A DNA stretch of 64,000 bases from Streptomyces sp. ISL-66 (GCF_018614135.1 NZ_JAGGOW010000120.1:1-64000), one strand, 5' to 3'; positions 15,439 to 23,557 are shown, numbered from the stretch's first letter. Numbers and translations: made by a program. Notes: generated by a model not told the origin, from the sequence alone.

Positions 15439-17439
15439 TCAGCCCTCCCCGCCGGCGGTCTGGGGATCGCGCCAATGACGGTGCCGCTCCGCCTCGTTGA
15501 ACAGGGCCACGATGTCGTTCCTCCGCAGTTGTGACAGCTGGGTGTAGCCGTCGGCGATCATGTCGTTGAGGCGCATGGCGGGATCGGCGAGCGGATCGCT
15601 CCACACCCAGCGGGTGGTCACCAGTGTGTGGATCACGGACTCGGTGTCCATCACGCGCCCGGGCCGGCGCGGGACGAGCCCGGCGAGGAGCTCCAGCGGT
15701 CCGCTGTCGGCGGGGAGGCGGTTCGGCGCGGCGGTGATCGTGTCGAACTCGGAGATCCACTGCGCGGCCGGTACGGCGGTGAAGCGCCGCGTCAGGTGCG
15801 CGGTGACCTCCTCGGTCCGCCCGCGGGCGAGCTGGTGGTACATCTCCTGCACCGGCTTGCCCTCGTCGCGGTAGTACTCCGCGAGGAGTTCGTGCACGGC
15901 GTCCCACCCCTCGGGACGTGCGGCCAGCCGCCACAGGAGCAGCCGGCGCAGCCACGGGTGGAGCACCGGCACGACGGCGACGGGTCCGGTCAGCAGCCAG
16001 CGGGCGCGGATGTCGCCGAACAGCGAGTCGTCGGGGCTGAGCAGCCGCGTGGCCACCGAGAAGTCCCGGGCCGCGGCACATTCGGCGAGGGCGGCGCGCT
16101 GGGTTCCGTCGAAGTCGCGCAGGAGGTGGCCGAGGGCGGTGTCGGCCAGGGTGGCTGAGTCCTCGCCGGTGCGCAGCGGCCGGTCGGGCAGGGTGCACAG
16201 CCAACGGTCCTGCTGCGGGCCCGAGTCCGGGGGCGGCCCGGCCTGTCGCAGTACGTCGAGCACCTGGTGGACGGCGCGCGGCAGGCCGCCGGTGAGCCGG
16301 TGGACGAAGGGGGTGAGACGGGTCAGCGGGGCTAGGTCGCTGTGCCCGCCGAGCTGGAGCTCGATGCGGATCCGCACTTCGTCCAGGTTGAGGTCGCGCA
16401 GGCGTAACGGGTACCACCAGGTGTCCTCGCTGTCGCGGGTCGGCCGGTGGGCGTCCCAGTCGGCCAGGGAGGCCCGGTCGGGGCCGCGCAGCTGCCAGGG
16501 CCAGGAGTCGCCGGTGGCCGGGCCCCAGCGGGGCAGCCAGCGGTTGGAGCTGGCGACGACGGTCAGCGGATCGCTGGCGTGGCCGGCCACGACCGTCTCG
16601 TCGTGCCGGGAGCGCAGCAGCAGGTCGAGGAAGCGGCGGCCGTACTCGGTGTGGGAGTTGTCGAGGAGCAGCAGGTAGGAGCGGGGCATGAAGTTGCGGA
16701 CGGTATTGCGCCTGAGGTCCTCCAGGAAGGCCGAGAAGAGGACGAGGTCGAGCCGCTCCTGTTCGTTCTCGTCCCCCTCGTGGCGCCAGAGGTTGAGCTC
16801 CACGAGGGCTTCCATGGGGTCCGCGCTGCGGGTCATGGGGTGGCGTCCGTACCAGTGGGCCCCGGCCGTGAGCCGGTTGCCCAGCCTGCCGCCGAGGAGA
16901 CCGGGCATGGTGCGGCGGCCGCGCCGCAGGGCGTCCTGGAAGAGGGCGAGCGCGGCGGTGGAGGCGCCTTCGGGCATGCCGACCGCGCCCATGCCCACTT
17001 CGAAGAAGGCGGCCAGGTAGTCGCCGTGCCGGGCCTCGTTCTCCTCCTGGAACCGATCGAGCTGGCGCTGTACCGCGCGCCGGCCCTCGGCGAGGCTGCG
17101 CATGCGCAGCTCCTGGTCGGAGGCGAGCAGGCCGAGGCTGAGCAGCGGGAAGTGGGAGCGGCCGTAGCGGGGGAGCTTGCGTTCCAGCTGGCGGGCCAGG
17201 AGTCCGAGGGCGTAGCGCGGCAGCAGGGACTGGGACCCGCCGAAGTTGACGAAGGCGAAGGGGTACTCGGGCCCGAAGCGCTCCATCAGTGCGCTGTGCG
17301 CCTCGCTGGCTCCGCTGCCGGCCGGGCCGAGGAGCATGGTCAGGGGCCGCTCGGCCGCCGGGTCCTGCTTCAGGCACGCCTCGACGAGCGACACGATGCC
17401 GCCGCGGCCCCGCAGGCCGATGCCCGTACCCGGCTCCAT
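15439..17439 (-). CDS. STAND/AAA-like protein with degenerate Walker A
   Basis: A 666-residue cytosolic protein. Residues ~30-50 read LTMLLGPAGSGASEAHSAL, a P-loop in which the nucleotide-binding Lys is Ala. A Walker B-like SYLLLLDNSH lies near residue 245. The middle (VHRLTGGLPRAVHQVLDVL) is the helical lid pattern of STAND NTPases. The C-terminal third is helical, ending ADGYTQLSQLRRNDIVALFNEAERHRHW. Leu345 is encoded by TTA, a rare bldA-dependent codon in streptomycetes. It is four bases from the downstream receptor gene, so the two are co-translated. The start was placed at the ATG after a GGGGGG tract; upstream in-frame starts exist. Function unknown. Confidence 0.65.
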   Translation of the reverse strand: MEPGTGIGLRGRGGIVSLVEACLKQDPAAERPLTMLLGPAGSGASEAHSALMERFGPEYPFAFVNFGGSQSLLPRYALGLLARQLERKLPRYGRSHFPLLSLGLLASDQELRMRSLAEGRRAVQRQLDRFQEENEARHGDYLAAFFEVGMGAVGMPEGASTAALALFQDALRRGRRTMPGLLGGRLGNRLTAGAHWYGRHPMTRSADPMEALVELNLWRHEGDENEQERLDLVLFSAFLEDLRRNTVRNFMPRSYLLLLDNSHTEYGRRFLDLLLRSRHDETVVAGHASDPLTVVASSNRWLPRWGPATGDSWPWQLRGPDRASLADWDAHRPTRDSEDTWWYPLRLRDLNLDEVRIRIELQLGGHSDLAPLTRLTPFVHRLTGGLPRAVHQVLDVLRQAGPPPDSGPQQDRWLCTLPDRPLRTGEDSATLADTALGHLLRDFDGTQRAALAECAAARDFSVATRLLSPDDSLFGDIRARWLLTGPVAVVPVLHPWLRRLLLWRLAARPEGWDAVHELLAEYYRDEGKPVQEMYHQLARGRTEEVTAHLTRRFTAVPAAQWISEFDTITAAPNRLPADSGPLELLAGLVPRRPGRVMDTESVIHTLVTTRWVWSDPLADPAMRLNDMIADGYTQLSQLRRNDIVALFNEAERHRHWRDPQTAGGEG

Positions 17440-17593
17440 CACGCGTGACCCCCCCAGGACAACGGTTCCGAGGACTAGAGACTGCCATCCGGAGCCGGAG
17501 TCAGACAGGGGTTTCCGCTCCTTGATTCGTTTCGGTCCGTTCCGCCCGCCGGACGGCCTTGGCCCGGCGGGGCACGCGCCGCGGAGACCAAAG

Positions 17594-17632
17594 GGGGCGG
17601 GGCCGAACCGTCGTACGGTTCGGCCCCGCCCC
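17594..17632. terminator. 18-bp perfect hairpin terminator
   Basis: Arms 17594-17611 and 17615-17632 (GGGGCGGGGCCGAACCGT and its complement) enclose a 3-base loop. It lies downstream of the minus-strand CsbD gene and upstream of the STAND gene, insulating the two. Confidence 0.88.
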
Positions 17633-17644
17633 ATCGGCGTGAAC

Positions 17645-17679
17645 GGTCAGCGCGCGAGCGGTTGGCGCGCGAGCGGTCA
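17645..17679. repeat. 15-bp direct repeat at the 3' end of csbD-like gene
   Basis: ggtcagcgcgcgagc / ggttggcgcgcgagc / ggtcagcgc: two full units and a partial one. The last unit contains the CsbD stop codon, so the repeat may mark a replication-slippage duplication of the gene end. Confidence 0.6.
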
Positions 17680-17850
17680 GCGCTTGAAGACGTCCTTGGC
17701 CTTCTCCTTCGCCTGGCGCGCGTCACCCTTCATCTGCTCCCCACGGCCTTCGGCTTCCATCCGCTCGTTCCCGACCGTGCGGCCCGCGACTTCCTTGATC
17801 TTGCCCTTGGCCTGCTCGACCTTGGCCTTGTTCTTCTGCTCACCCGACAC
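17677..17850 (-). CDS. CsbD family stress protein
   Basis: A 57-residue CsbD-like protein: MSGEQKNKAKVEQAKGKIKEVAGR, then VGNERMEAEGRGEQMKGDARQAKEKAKDVFKR. The family signature (KGKxKExxG...NxxxxxxG...QxxG) is complete. Members are abundant, Lys/Glu-rich, induced by the general stress sigma factor in Bacillus and others; their biochemical role is unknown. Start is GTG. Upstream on the minus strand, GTTT and GGGTCA separated by 14 bases (17899-17922) resemble a SigB-type promoter, but the last hexamer departs from the usual GGGTA(T/C). Confidence 0.88.
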   Translation of the reverse strand: MSGEQKNKAKVEQAKGKIKEVAGRTVGNERMEAEGRGEQMKGDARQAKEKAKDVFKR

Positions 17851-17995
17851 GCTTGATCACTCCCTGTGCGGTAGGAAACGTGTTCCATCACCTCTTCTGA
17901 CCCGTCTGTCCGACGGCAAACAGCCGCGCCCCGCGCATTTCGTGGGTGTGGGACCGCAATGGCGGGGCACACGCCTGTTCGGAGGTTGATAAACA

Positions 17996-18157
17996 ATGGT
18001 TCCCCTCATTCTGGTTCTTCTGCTCATCCTGATCCTCTTCGGCGCGGGCTTCGCCCTGAAGATCCTGTGGTGGGTCGCGATCGCCGTACTGGTGCTCTGG
18101 CTCATCGGTTTCGTCGCCCGCCCCAAGAGCGGCAGCGGACGCTGGTACCGCTGGTAG
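17996..18157 (+). CDS. Hydrophobic two-helix membrane peptide (53 aa)
   Basis: MVPLILVLLLILILFGAGFA and LKILWWVAIAVLVLWLIGFV form two near-continuous transmembrane helices, followed by a basic RPKSGSGRWYRW tail. This is the widespread streptomycete 'hydrophobic protein' resembling the lmo0937/DUF5670 type. GGAGG lies 10 bases before the ATG. It is divergent from csbD and followed by a hairpin. Function unknown; small hydrophobic stress peptides of this kind are often induced by osmotic or envelope stress. Confidence 0.85.
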   Translation: MVPLILVLLLILILFGAGFALKILWWVAIAVLVLWLIGFVARPKSGSGRWYRW

Positions 18158-18190
18158 GGAGAGGGAGACGGTACTGGCCTTGACCAGCGG

Positions 18191-18223
18191 AGGGGGCCCG
18201 GACTCGATGAGTTCGGGCCCCCT
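18191..18223. terminator. Hairpin terminator after the hydrophobic peptide gene
   Basis: Arms AGGGGGCCCGGACTC / GAGTTCGGGCCCCCT pair with a single mismatch around a three-base loop. Its position supports starting the next gene at 18252 rather than at the longer upstream ATG. Confidence 0.8.
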
Positions 18224-18251
18224 CACGCGTCTGAACGGTGGAGAGAAGAAG

Positions 18252-18530
18252 GTGAACGACAACGTGAAGACATCCAAGATCGCCTACAAGCCGGTCGGAC
18301 TGGTTCTCGGTGCCGTCGGCGGCATGATCGCCGGAATGGCGTTCAAGCAGGTCTGGAAGTGGGTCGAGGGGGAGGGTGACGCTCCCGGTGCCACCGACGA
18401 GGACCGCTCCTGGAAGGAGATCCTCATCGCCGCCGGGCTCCAGGGTGCGATCTTTGCCGTCGTGAAGGCTGCTGTCGACCGCTCCGGGGCCGTCGCGACC
18501 CGGCGGGTGACGGGCACCTGGCCGGCGTGA
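18252..18530 (+). CDS. DUF4235 membrane protein
   Basis: A 92-residue DUF4235 protein with two hydrophobic helices: YKPVGLVLGAVGGMIAGMAF (residues ~9-28) and ILIAAGLQGAIFAVVKAAV (~57-76). They are separated by the conserved FKQVWKWVEGEGDAPGATDEDRSWKE loop. The C-terminal GAVATRRVTGTWPA is typical of the family. The GTG start has GGAGAG seven bases upstream and avoids the upstream hairpin. Function unknown; usually found with other small stress membrane proteins. Confidence 0.88.
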   Translation: MNDNVKTSKIAYKPVGLVLGAVGGMIAGMAFKQVWKWVEGEGDAPGATDEDRSWKEILIAAGLQGAIFAVVKAAVDRSGAVATRRVTGTWPA

Positions 18531-18587
18531 ACCCGCCGCCCGTGCTTGCTGTGACCGCCGGTCGCACACATGGAAGCCACGTACGTC

Positions 18588-18628
18588 GATGCGGGCAGGC
18601 GCGGACCCCGTCCGCACCGGCCCGCATC
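18588..18628. terminator. Imperfect 19-bp hairpin between convergent genes
   Basis: Arms 18588-18606 and 18610-18628 pair with two mismatches over a three-base loop, between the rightward DUF4235 gene and the leftward DUF6381-like gene. Confidence 0.7.
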
Positions 18629-18652
18629 CGCGTGCCGACCACGCGCCCGCAC

Positions 18653-18841
18653 TTACATGGGGTCCATGGTTCCGCTGCCCCTGCCGTTCTCCTGCTCGCT
18701 CTTCTGCCGGATGTGCAGGGCCTTCGCCGTCAGGCGCTGTCGCTCCGCGGGGTCGGTGGCGTGCTGCGCCGCCTGCTCCAGTTCTTGGGCTTTGTCACGC
18801 ATCTGCCGGGCTCGCTCGCTCGGCTGGTTCTCGCCGCTCAT
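18653..18841 (-). CDS. Small helical DUF6381-like protein
   Basis: A 62-residue soluble protein MSGENQPSERARQMRDKAQELEQAAQHATDPAERQRLTAKALHIR... ending GTMDPM. It is a helix-turn-helix-like pair of charged amphipathic helices split by DPAER. It resembles a family of short streptomycete proteins (I believe DUF6381) of unknown role. A GAGGA motif precedes the ATG; a TTG two codons earlier would also fit. Monocistronic, ending in the shared hairpin. Confidence 0.6.
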   Translation of the reverse strand: MSGENQPSERARQMRDKAQELEQAAQHATDPAERQRLTAKALHIRQKSEQENGRGSGTMDPM

Positions 18842-18907
18842 GATCAATCCTCGGTTCGGGGAATGCGGGCCCCTCCAGCCAAGCAGCGGGGGCGGGCGCC
18901 CGCCACC

Positions 18908-20125
18908 TCACTCCGGCAGCCCGCGTAGCCGCCCCCACAGCCGTCCCGGTAGCCGTCCCCGCAGGCCGCCCGTGCGCCGGGTGCGGGCGTGGTGGTCGAG
19001 TTCCTCCAGCAGGCGCTGGGAACGCGTCTCGACGTCCAGCTCGTCGAGGACCCGGTCGATCTCGGTGAGCAGCGCGCCGCGCAGCTGCCAGTGCGCCGGA
19101 TCCTCGCGGGCGGAGGCCCGCAGCAGCTCAGCGAGCCGGTCGCGGTGGCCCCGGGCCACGGACAGCTCCCCGGTCAGGCGGGCCTCGGCCTCTTCCGCGT
19201 TGGCGCTGACCTGAGCGGTGATCAGCTGGGCGAAGCTCTCCACGGCGATCGCGGTGTGGCGCAGTACCTGCTGGAGGGCGGCCGTGGTCCCGGCGTCGAA
19301 GAGCGGACCGTCGGGGCGGGCCTTGGCCAGGTCGGTCAGCGTGCGGCAGGCCACGCGGAGCACGACGGCGCAGATCTCCAGGGTGTCGAGCCCGGTGCGC
19401 AGCACCAGCCTGAAGAGCAGGCCCTCCTTGACGCGAGGATTGAGCCGGAGGCTGTCCTCGGCCTGCCGGAGGGCGGCGTCGACCTGCGCGATGTCGTTGT
19501 CGAGCCGCCGGGCCTCATGCAGCCGGGCCGCGGCTTGTGCGGCGTTGGCAGGCCCGAGGTTCTCCTCGCCGAGGTGGTCGAGCAGCCGGCTCATGCGCAG
19601 CGCGAGGTCGGTGATCGCGGTACCCGCCGGACCGACCCAGAGGGGTGGTGCCAGCAGCAGGTTGACCAGCAGTCCGACCACCGCGCCGATGACCGTTTCC
19701 AGGACCCGGTCCCAGGCGGTGTCCGTGACCTGGGTGACGCCGAGGACGAGCATGGCGCTGATCGCGACCTCGGGGACGAATTCGTCGACCCGCACCAGAC
19801 GGCCCACCACCAGGGAGGCCAGGATGAGCAGGCCGAGGCTCCACCAGGTGAGGCCCACCAGCACGCTGAAACCGATCGCGATCAGGACGCCGACGACCAC
19901 GGAGTTCACCCTGCGGATGCTGGTGGTCAGCGTGGAGTACAGGGTGACCTGGACGACGAGCAGGGCGGTCAGCGGCGCGGTCAGCGGGTTCGGCTCGCTG
20001 CTCAGGCGGAGCGCGACGACGTAGCTGATGACGGCCGCCGCGGTGGACCGCAGGGCCTGGACGGCGACCGGCTCGCGACGGTGGCGTGCGACACGGGTGA
20101 CGAGCTTGTTGATCGTTTCCGGCAT
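18908..20125 (-). CDS. FUSC/aromatic-acid-exporter family membrane protein
   Basis: About 405 residues. The N-terminal ~175 residues hold five to six transmembrane helices with the family features RSTAAAVISYVVAL, NPLTAPLTALLVVQVT and WDRVLETVIGAVVGLLVNLLLAPP. The C-terminal 220 residues are a long cytoplasmic helical domain (RLLDHLGEENLGPAN..., RLDNDIAQVDAALRQAEDSL). This is the ArAE_1/FUSC architecture. Members are proposed efflux proteins for aromatic acids, though few are tested. The C-terminus ends in Arg/Gly-rich repeats. The ATG chosen starts MPETINKLV; a GTG seven codons upstream is the alternative. Confidence 0.82.
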   Translation of the reverse strand: MPETINKLVTRVARHRREPVAVQALRSTAAAVISYVVALRLSSEPNPLTAPLTALLVVQVTLYSTLTTSIRRVNSVVVGVLIAIGFSVLVGLTWWSLGLLILASLVVGRLVRVDEFVPEVAISAMLVLGVTQVTDTAWDRVLETVIGAVVGLLVNLLLAPPLWVGPAGTAITDLALRMSRLLDHLGEENLGPANAAQAAARLHEARRLDNDIAQVDAALRQAEDSLRLNPRVKEGLLFRLVLRTGLDTLEICAVVLRVACRTLTDLAKARPDGPLFDAGTTAALQQVLRHTAIAVESFAQLITAQVSANAEEAEARLTGELSVARGHRDRLAELLRASAREDPAHWQLRGALLTEIDRVLDELDVETRSQRLLEELDHHARTRRTGGLRGRLPGRLWGRLRGLPE

Positions 20126-20333
20126 ACCCGGGCACCTGCCCTCCACGGGGCCGGATGACGCATGGCGTGCGGTCCTTTCTCCGTTCCGTCGCCGTCTCCC
20201 TCCCGCCCCGTCTCCGTCCCGTCCCCGCGGGACCGACTGGCCCGCCGTACTCGTCTACGGTTCCGCGGCGCGGGTAGGTGCGCGGTATGGAGTCATCGGA
20301 CCCGACCGGGCCCGGTGGGGAGAGGAGGACGCC

Positions 20334-20519
20334 GTGCAAGGCATGGAGAGCAAGCGCCAGGAGCCGGGTAAGGGCCGCGAGGAGCAGGCGCAGGAGCACC
20401 CCGGACCGGACCCGGTGCACCCGGAGGCCAGCAAGCCGGTCGCGGGCAAGAGCCCGGAGGAACTGAGGAGGATGCAGGAGCGGAAGATGGCCCGCGATGA
20501 GGACGCCGACACGAGCTGA
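20334..20519 (+). CDS. Small hydrophilic protein, paralogue of 13592-13873
   Basis: A 61-residue, highly charged, hydrophobic-poor protein. MESKRQEPGKGREEQAQEHPGPDP is nearly the same as the start of the Gln-rich protein at 13592, but here the repeat region is replaced by a short PVAGKSPEELRRMQERKMARDEDADTS tail. The GTG is preceded by GGAGAGGAGG at five bases; an internal ATG three codons later is also possible. Likely disordered. The shared N-terminus defines a small family I cannot name. Confidence 0.65.
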   Translation: MQGMESKRQEPGKGREEQAQEHPGPDPVHPEASKPVAGKSPEELRRMQERKMARDEDADTS

Positions 20520-20562
20520 CGCCACGGGCTGATGACACGAGTCGACGACGAGCGCTGACGGT

Positions 20563-20608
20563 GGGCGGGCCCCGAGGCGGACCCCGAAGGGGAGCCCAGG
20601 GCCCGCCC
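20563..20608. terminator. Hairpin between convergent small genes
   Basis: Arms GGGCGGGCCC (20563-20572) and GGGCCCGCCC (20599-20608) enclose a GC-rich loop that itself can fold (ccccgaagggg). It lies between the rightward hydrophilic-protein gene and the leftward gene ending at 20625. Confidence 0.7.
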
Positions 20609-20624
20609 GCCGCGCCCCGTTTTC

Positions 20625-21032
20625 CTACGGGCCCTGGTCGTAGACCCCTGCTTCGACCTCGAGGGCGAGTTCCTGGAGGACCTCGATCGCGGAGACGTCC
20701 GTCCGGCCGCTGTCGTGCGCGATCGCGAGGCTCGTGAACGCCAGGCTGAATCCGGAGACCATGGTGTGCAGGGCCGGGCCGAGGGCCTGGGCAACCAGCG
20801 CCGCCACCTGCTGCGGAGACGCGTCGGCCGGCACACTGATCGACGGCAGCATCTCGTTCAGGAGCATCGTGGCCACCCCGGCCGCCTCCTGCGGGTCGTC
20901 CCCGGTCCTGCCCTCGCGGCCGTTTCCGTCACCGCCGCCGGTGTCCTCCTGCACGGTCTCGGCGGCCCGGCGGATGTCCTGGGCTTCGGTCAGGATGCCG
21001 ATCACTCGCTTGAGTACCTCTGCGCGTTCCAC
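20625..21032 (-). CDS. Hypothetical protein with a short linker and helical C-domain
   Basis: Not recognised. About 135 residues if started at the GTG giving MERAEVLKRVIGILTEAQDIRRAAETV. A Gly/Asp-rich linker (residues ~29-45) joins this helix to a second domain MLLNEMLPSISVPADASPQQVAALVAQALGPALHTMVSGFSLAFTSLAIAHDSG, then IEVLQELALEVEAG. It is mildly hydrophobic in the middle but without a clear transmembrane segment. A longer frame to 21182 adds a low-complexity N-terminus that I consider untranslated. No ribosome-binding site is convincing, which lowers confidence in the start. Confidence 0.5.
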   Translation of the reverse strand: MERAEVLKRVIGILTEAQDIRRAAETVQEDTGGGDGNGREGRTGDDPQEAAGVATMLLNEMLPSISVPADASPQQVAALVAQALGPALHTMVSGFSLAFTSLAIAHDSGRTDVSAIEVLQELALEVEAGVYDQGP

Positions 21033-21334
21033 CTTGCCGAGGGTAGTCCCGCCCCGGGCACGCGGGGGCTCGCCTTCGGACTTCACGGCTACCGGTAGGT
21101 CGTCAGGCCGTCCTCGCCGCGCGCCCGGCGCCCTCTCCTTGGTGGACGGTGAGGACGAGCCGTCGACCACCGGACCCCCCACCGCGCGTGCCTCGCCGCA
21201 CGACCACGGGGGCGGCGCCCGCCCTGGAGGTCTGCCCCCACCGCCGCCACGGCCCGGCGCACGGGATAGGGGCGGGGGGCCGGGTTAGGCTCGGAGCAGG
21301 CCGCGAAGGACGAGGCGGAAAGGAGATGACGCGC
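21033..21334. other. 302-base intergenic region without a gene
   Basis: Divergent upstream region shared by the hypothetical gene at 20625-21032 and the amidotransferase-like gene at 21335. It is GC-rich with no hairpin, repeat or convincing small frame. Both promoters presumably lie here but I cannot identify hexamers with confidence. Confidence 0.4.
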
Positions 21335-22177
21335 ATGTGCCGCTGGCTCGCCTACTCGGGGTCGCCGATGCTGCTCGACGCCGTGTTGTACCGCCCGGAG
21401 CACTCGCTGATCAATCAGAGTCTCCACGCCCGGATGGGCGTCGAATCGACCAACGGCGACGGCTTCGGCATCGGCTGGTACAGCGCCGACGGAGACGGCA
21501 CGCCCGCGGTCTTCCGGGACATCGCCCCGGCCTGGAACAACCGCAACCTGCGCGAGCTCGCCGCGCACGTCCGTTCCACCCTGTTCTTCGCGCACGTCCG
21601 CGCCTCGACGGGCTCCGCCGTCCAGCAGACCAACTGCCACCCGTTCCGCCACGGCCGCTGGCTGTGGATGCACAACGGGGCCATCGCGGAGTTCCCAAGG
21701 CTCCAGCGGGACCTCTGCATGGCCGTGGACCCGGCCCTCTTCCCGTCCATCGAGGGGTCCACCGACTCCGAAGTGATGTTCTACCTGGCGGTCACCTTCG
21801 GCCTCGACCAGGACGTCCCGGGTGCGGTGGCCAGGATGGCGGGGTTCGTGGAACGGCTCGGCAAGGAGCACGGCGTACCGGAACCGCTCCAGATGACGGT
21901 GGCGGTCAGTGACGGGGAGCGGGTCTGGGCCTTCCGGTATTCCAGCCGGGGCGAGTCCCGGTCGCTCTTCTACAGCAGCCGCGCCGAGACCGTACGCCAC
22001 CTGGAACTGGACTACCTCAGCGAGGTTTCCGACGCCACCCGCATCGTGGTCTCCGAGCCGCTCGGAGGCCTGCCGGGCGTCTGGAACGAGGTTCCTGAGG
22101 CCAGCTACGTGGTGGTCCCACCCGGCCAGGAGCCGGACTACATGCCCTTCGTACCGGAGCTGCCCCCGCTGTCCTGA
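21335..22177 (+). CDS. Class II glutamine amidotransferase (YafJ/GATase_4 type)
   Basis: A 280-residue Ntn-hydrolase with N-terminal nucleophile Cys2 in MCRWLAYSG, followed by the class II landmarks GVESTNGDGFGIGWY, FFAHVRASTGSAVQQTNCHPF and WLWMHNGAIAEF. This is the stand-alone GATase_4 group that includes YafJ and EgtC. EgtC-like function (ergothioneine pathway) is unlikely because no egt genes are adjacent. The ATG giving an exposed Cys2 was chosen over the one three codons upstream; AAAGGAG is nine bases before it. Substrate unknown. Confidence 0.86.
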   Translation: MCRWLAYSGSPMLLDAVLYRPEHSLINQSLHARMGVESTNGDGFGIGWYSADGDGTPAVFRDIAPAWNNRNLRELAAHVRSTLFFAHVRASTGSAVQQTNCHPFRHGRWLWMHNGAIAEFPRLQRDLCMAVDPALFPSIEGSTDSEVMFYLAVTFGLDQDVPGAVARMAGFVERLGKEHGVPEPLQMTVAVSDGERVWAFRYSSRGESRSLFYSSRAETVRHLELDYLSEVSDATRIVVSEPLGGLPGVWNEVPEASYVVVPPGQEPDYMPFVPELPPLS

Positions 22178-22210
22178 TTCCCGTCGTTCCCTTCCCCTCC
22201 CTGCCCTCGG

Positions 22211-22741
22211 CTACGGCCGGGTCGGCTGCCGGGCGTCAGGCGCCGGTTCGGCGAGGAGGGCTTCTGCCGCCAGCACCGCACCGTGTGCGGTGGGACGGCC
22301 CATGAGGACGCACAGCGTGTAGGCCGCGTCGTCCATGGCGCGCAGGGCGCCGGGGTCCGCGGGTGTGGCCAGCAGACGGGCCTGGCAGCCGCGAAGACGC
22401 GAGAGGACCTCTTCGGCCCGCTCGCGGTTAGGTCGGATCCCGGTCTGCGGCGTCCTCGCCCGGGTCGGGGTGCGTGCGGCCTTGACGGCGTGCCGAAGGG
22501 CTCGTTCCAGGCGCACCGGTAGGGTCCCGGCGGCGGAACCGGCGGCGGAACCGGCGGTCATCGCCGCCGCCAGGTCCAGCACGTTCACGTCGGCGAGGTC
22601 GGCGGCCGCCGCCAGGATCTGCTCCGCGTCGCGGACCGAGCACGGGGTGGTGGCCATCAGCATCCCCACGGCCGATGCGGCCGTCGGCCGGGCGAGGAGC
22701 GGTCTGCCCGGAGCGACCTGAGCATCGGCTGTCTGCGACAT
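22211..22741 (-). CDS. ANTAR-like and DUF5133-like two-domain regulator
   Basis: A 176-residue protein. Residues ~18-65 (RPTAASAVGMLMATTPCSVRDAEQILAAAADLADVNVLDLAAAM) match the three-helix ANTAR RNA-antitermination fold. The C-terminal part (EVLSRLRGCQARLL, then RAMDDAAYTLCVLMGR and AVLAAEALL) resembles DUF5133, which in streptomycetes is normally N-terminal to an ANTAR-like segment. Here the order appears reversed. A GSAAGSAAG linker is encoded by a short 9-base tandem repeat. Probably an RNA-binding transcription antiterminator. No strong ribosome-binding site precedes the ATG. Confidence 0.6.
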   Translation of the reverse strand: MSQTADAQVAPGRPLLARPTAASAVGMLMATTPCSVRDAEQILAAAADLADVNVLDLAAAMTAGSAAGSAAGTLPVRLERALRHAVKAARTPTRARTPQTGIRPNRERAEEVLSRLRGCQARLLATPADPGALRAMDDAAYTLCVLMGRPTAHGAVLAAEALLAEPAPDARQPTRP

Positions 22742-22873
22742 GGGGGAAGCCCTTCGAATCAAGACGACAAAGAGCGATCGGGTGAATACGCAAGATATGC
22801 CCCCTTTCAGTCCTCCGGCACACCAAACGGCCCATCCGGGTGAACCGCCCCGACGGTCGCACCGGGGCCCCGG

Positions 22874-23278
22874 TCAGGCGGGAGCGGCCTCGTGGTCGAG
22901 GGCGCGGGCGCGTTCGGCGCGGCCTTCGATCAGGTGACGGAAGCCGGCCAGGGCGTACCGCTCGCCGGTGGCGGAACCGGGCCCCCGGATCCCGGCGACG
23001 GTGGCCATGAGCTGCTGGGGCTGCGGTTGCCAGCCGACGGCCAGGACGCGCAGTCCGAGGCATTCGGCCCGCCGGTGCAGGTCCAGGAGGAGCAGCAGGC
23101 CCGCGGTGTCCATGTACCGCAGGTGGTGGAGGTCGAGCATCAGAGCGGTGGTGTCGGTGGTGATGTCGCGCAGGGCCTGGTGCAGCGCGGGCGCGGCCGT
23201 CGCGTCCAGGTCCCCGATGACACTGATCAGTACGGTAGAGCCGCGGCGCTCGGTCTCGGTGGTCAACGAAGCAGTCAC
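22874..23278 (-). CDS. STAS-domain anti-sigma factor antagonist
   Basis: A 134-residue SpoIIAA-like protein: STVLISVIGDLDATAAPALHQALRDI, then LMLDLHHLRYMDTAGLLLLLDLHRRAECLG. The phosphorylatable Ser of the DSSG motif is replaced by Thr (MDTAG), which could still accept phosphate from an RsbW-type kinase. The last 35 residues (GPGSATGERYALAGFRHLIEG) are an added tail. The GTG start has AAAGGGG seven bases upstream. No cognate kinase gene is adjacent; those at 29-31 kb are candidates. Confidence 0.85.
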   Translation of the reverse strand: MTASLTTETERRGSTVLISVIGDLDATAAPALHQALRDITTDTTALMLDLHHLRYMDTAGLLLLLDLHRRAECLGLRVLAVGWQPQPQQLMATVAGIRGPGSATGERYALAGFRHLIEGRAERARALDHEAAPA

Positions 23279-23557
23279 GGTGCCCCTTTCTTTCACGGCC
23301 CGGCAGCGAGCTCGGGCCCGAGGCTCCTTATCCTCGCGCCGCCGACCGCCGGGCGGCGGCGCGGCACGCCCTACTGCCGTGGCCGGAAAGGGTTCACCGG
23401 GTCGCGACGCCCGGTACGGCACCTCGCGGCGTTGTCGGATCGCGCGAGCACGTCCCGTACGAGCCGCGGTGCCGCGCCTTGCGGTGGCCGGGTGCGGGCC
23501 CCCGCTGGCACCCATCGGATGCCGTCTGATCCCGTCGAAGCCGGGTAGGGGCCTCCT

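Noticed and set aside
17899-17922. SigB-type promoter for the CsbD gene
   Set aside because: GTTT-N14-GGGTCA departs from the GGGTA(T/C) consensus; mentioned in the gene entry but not listed as a feature.
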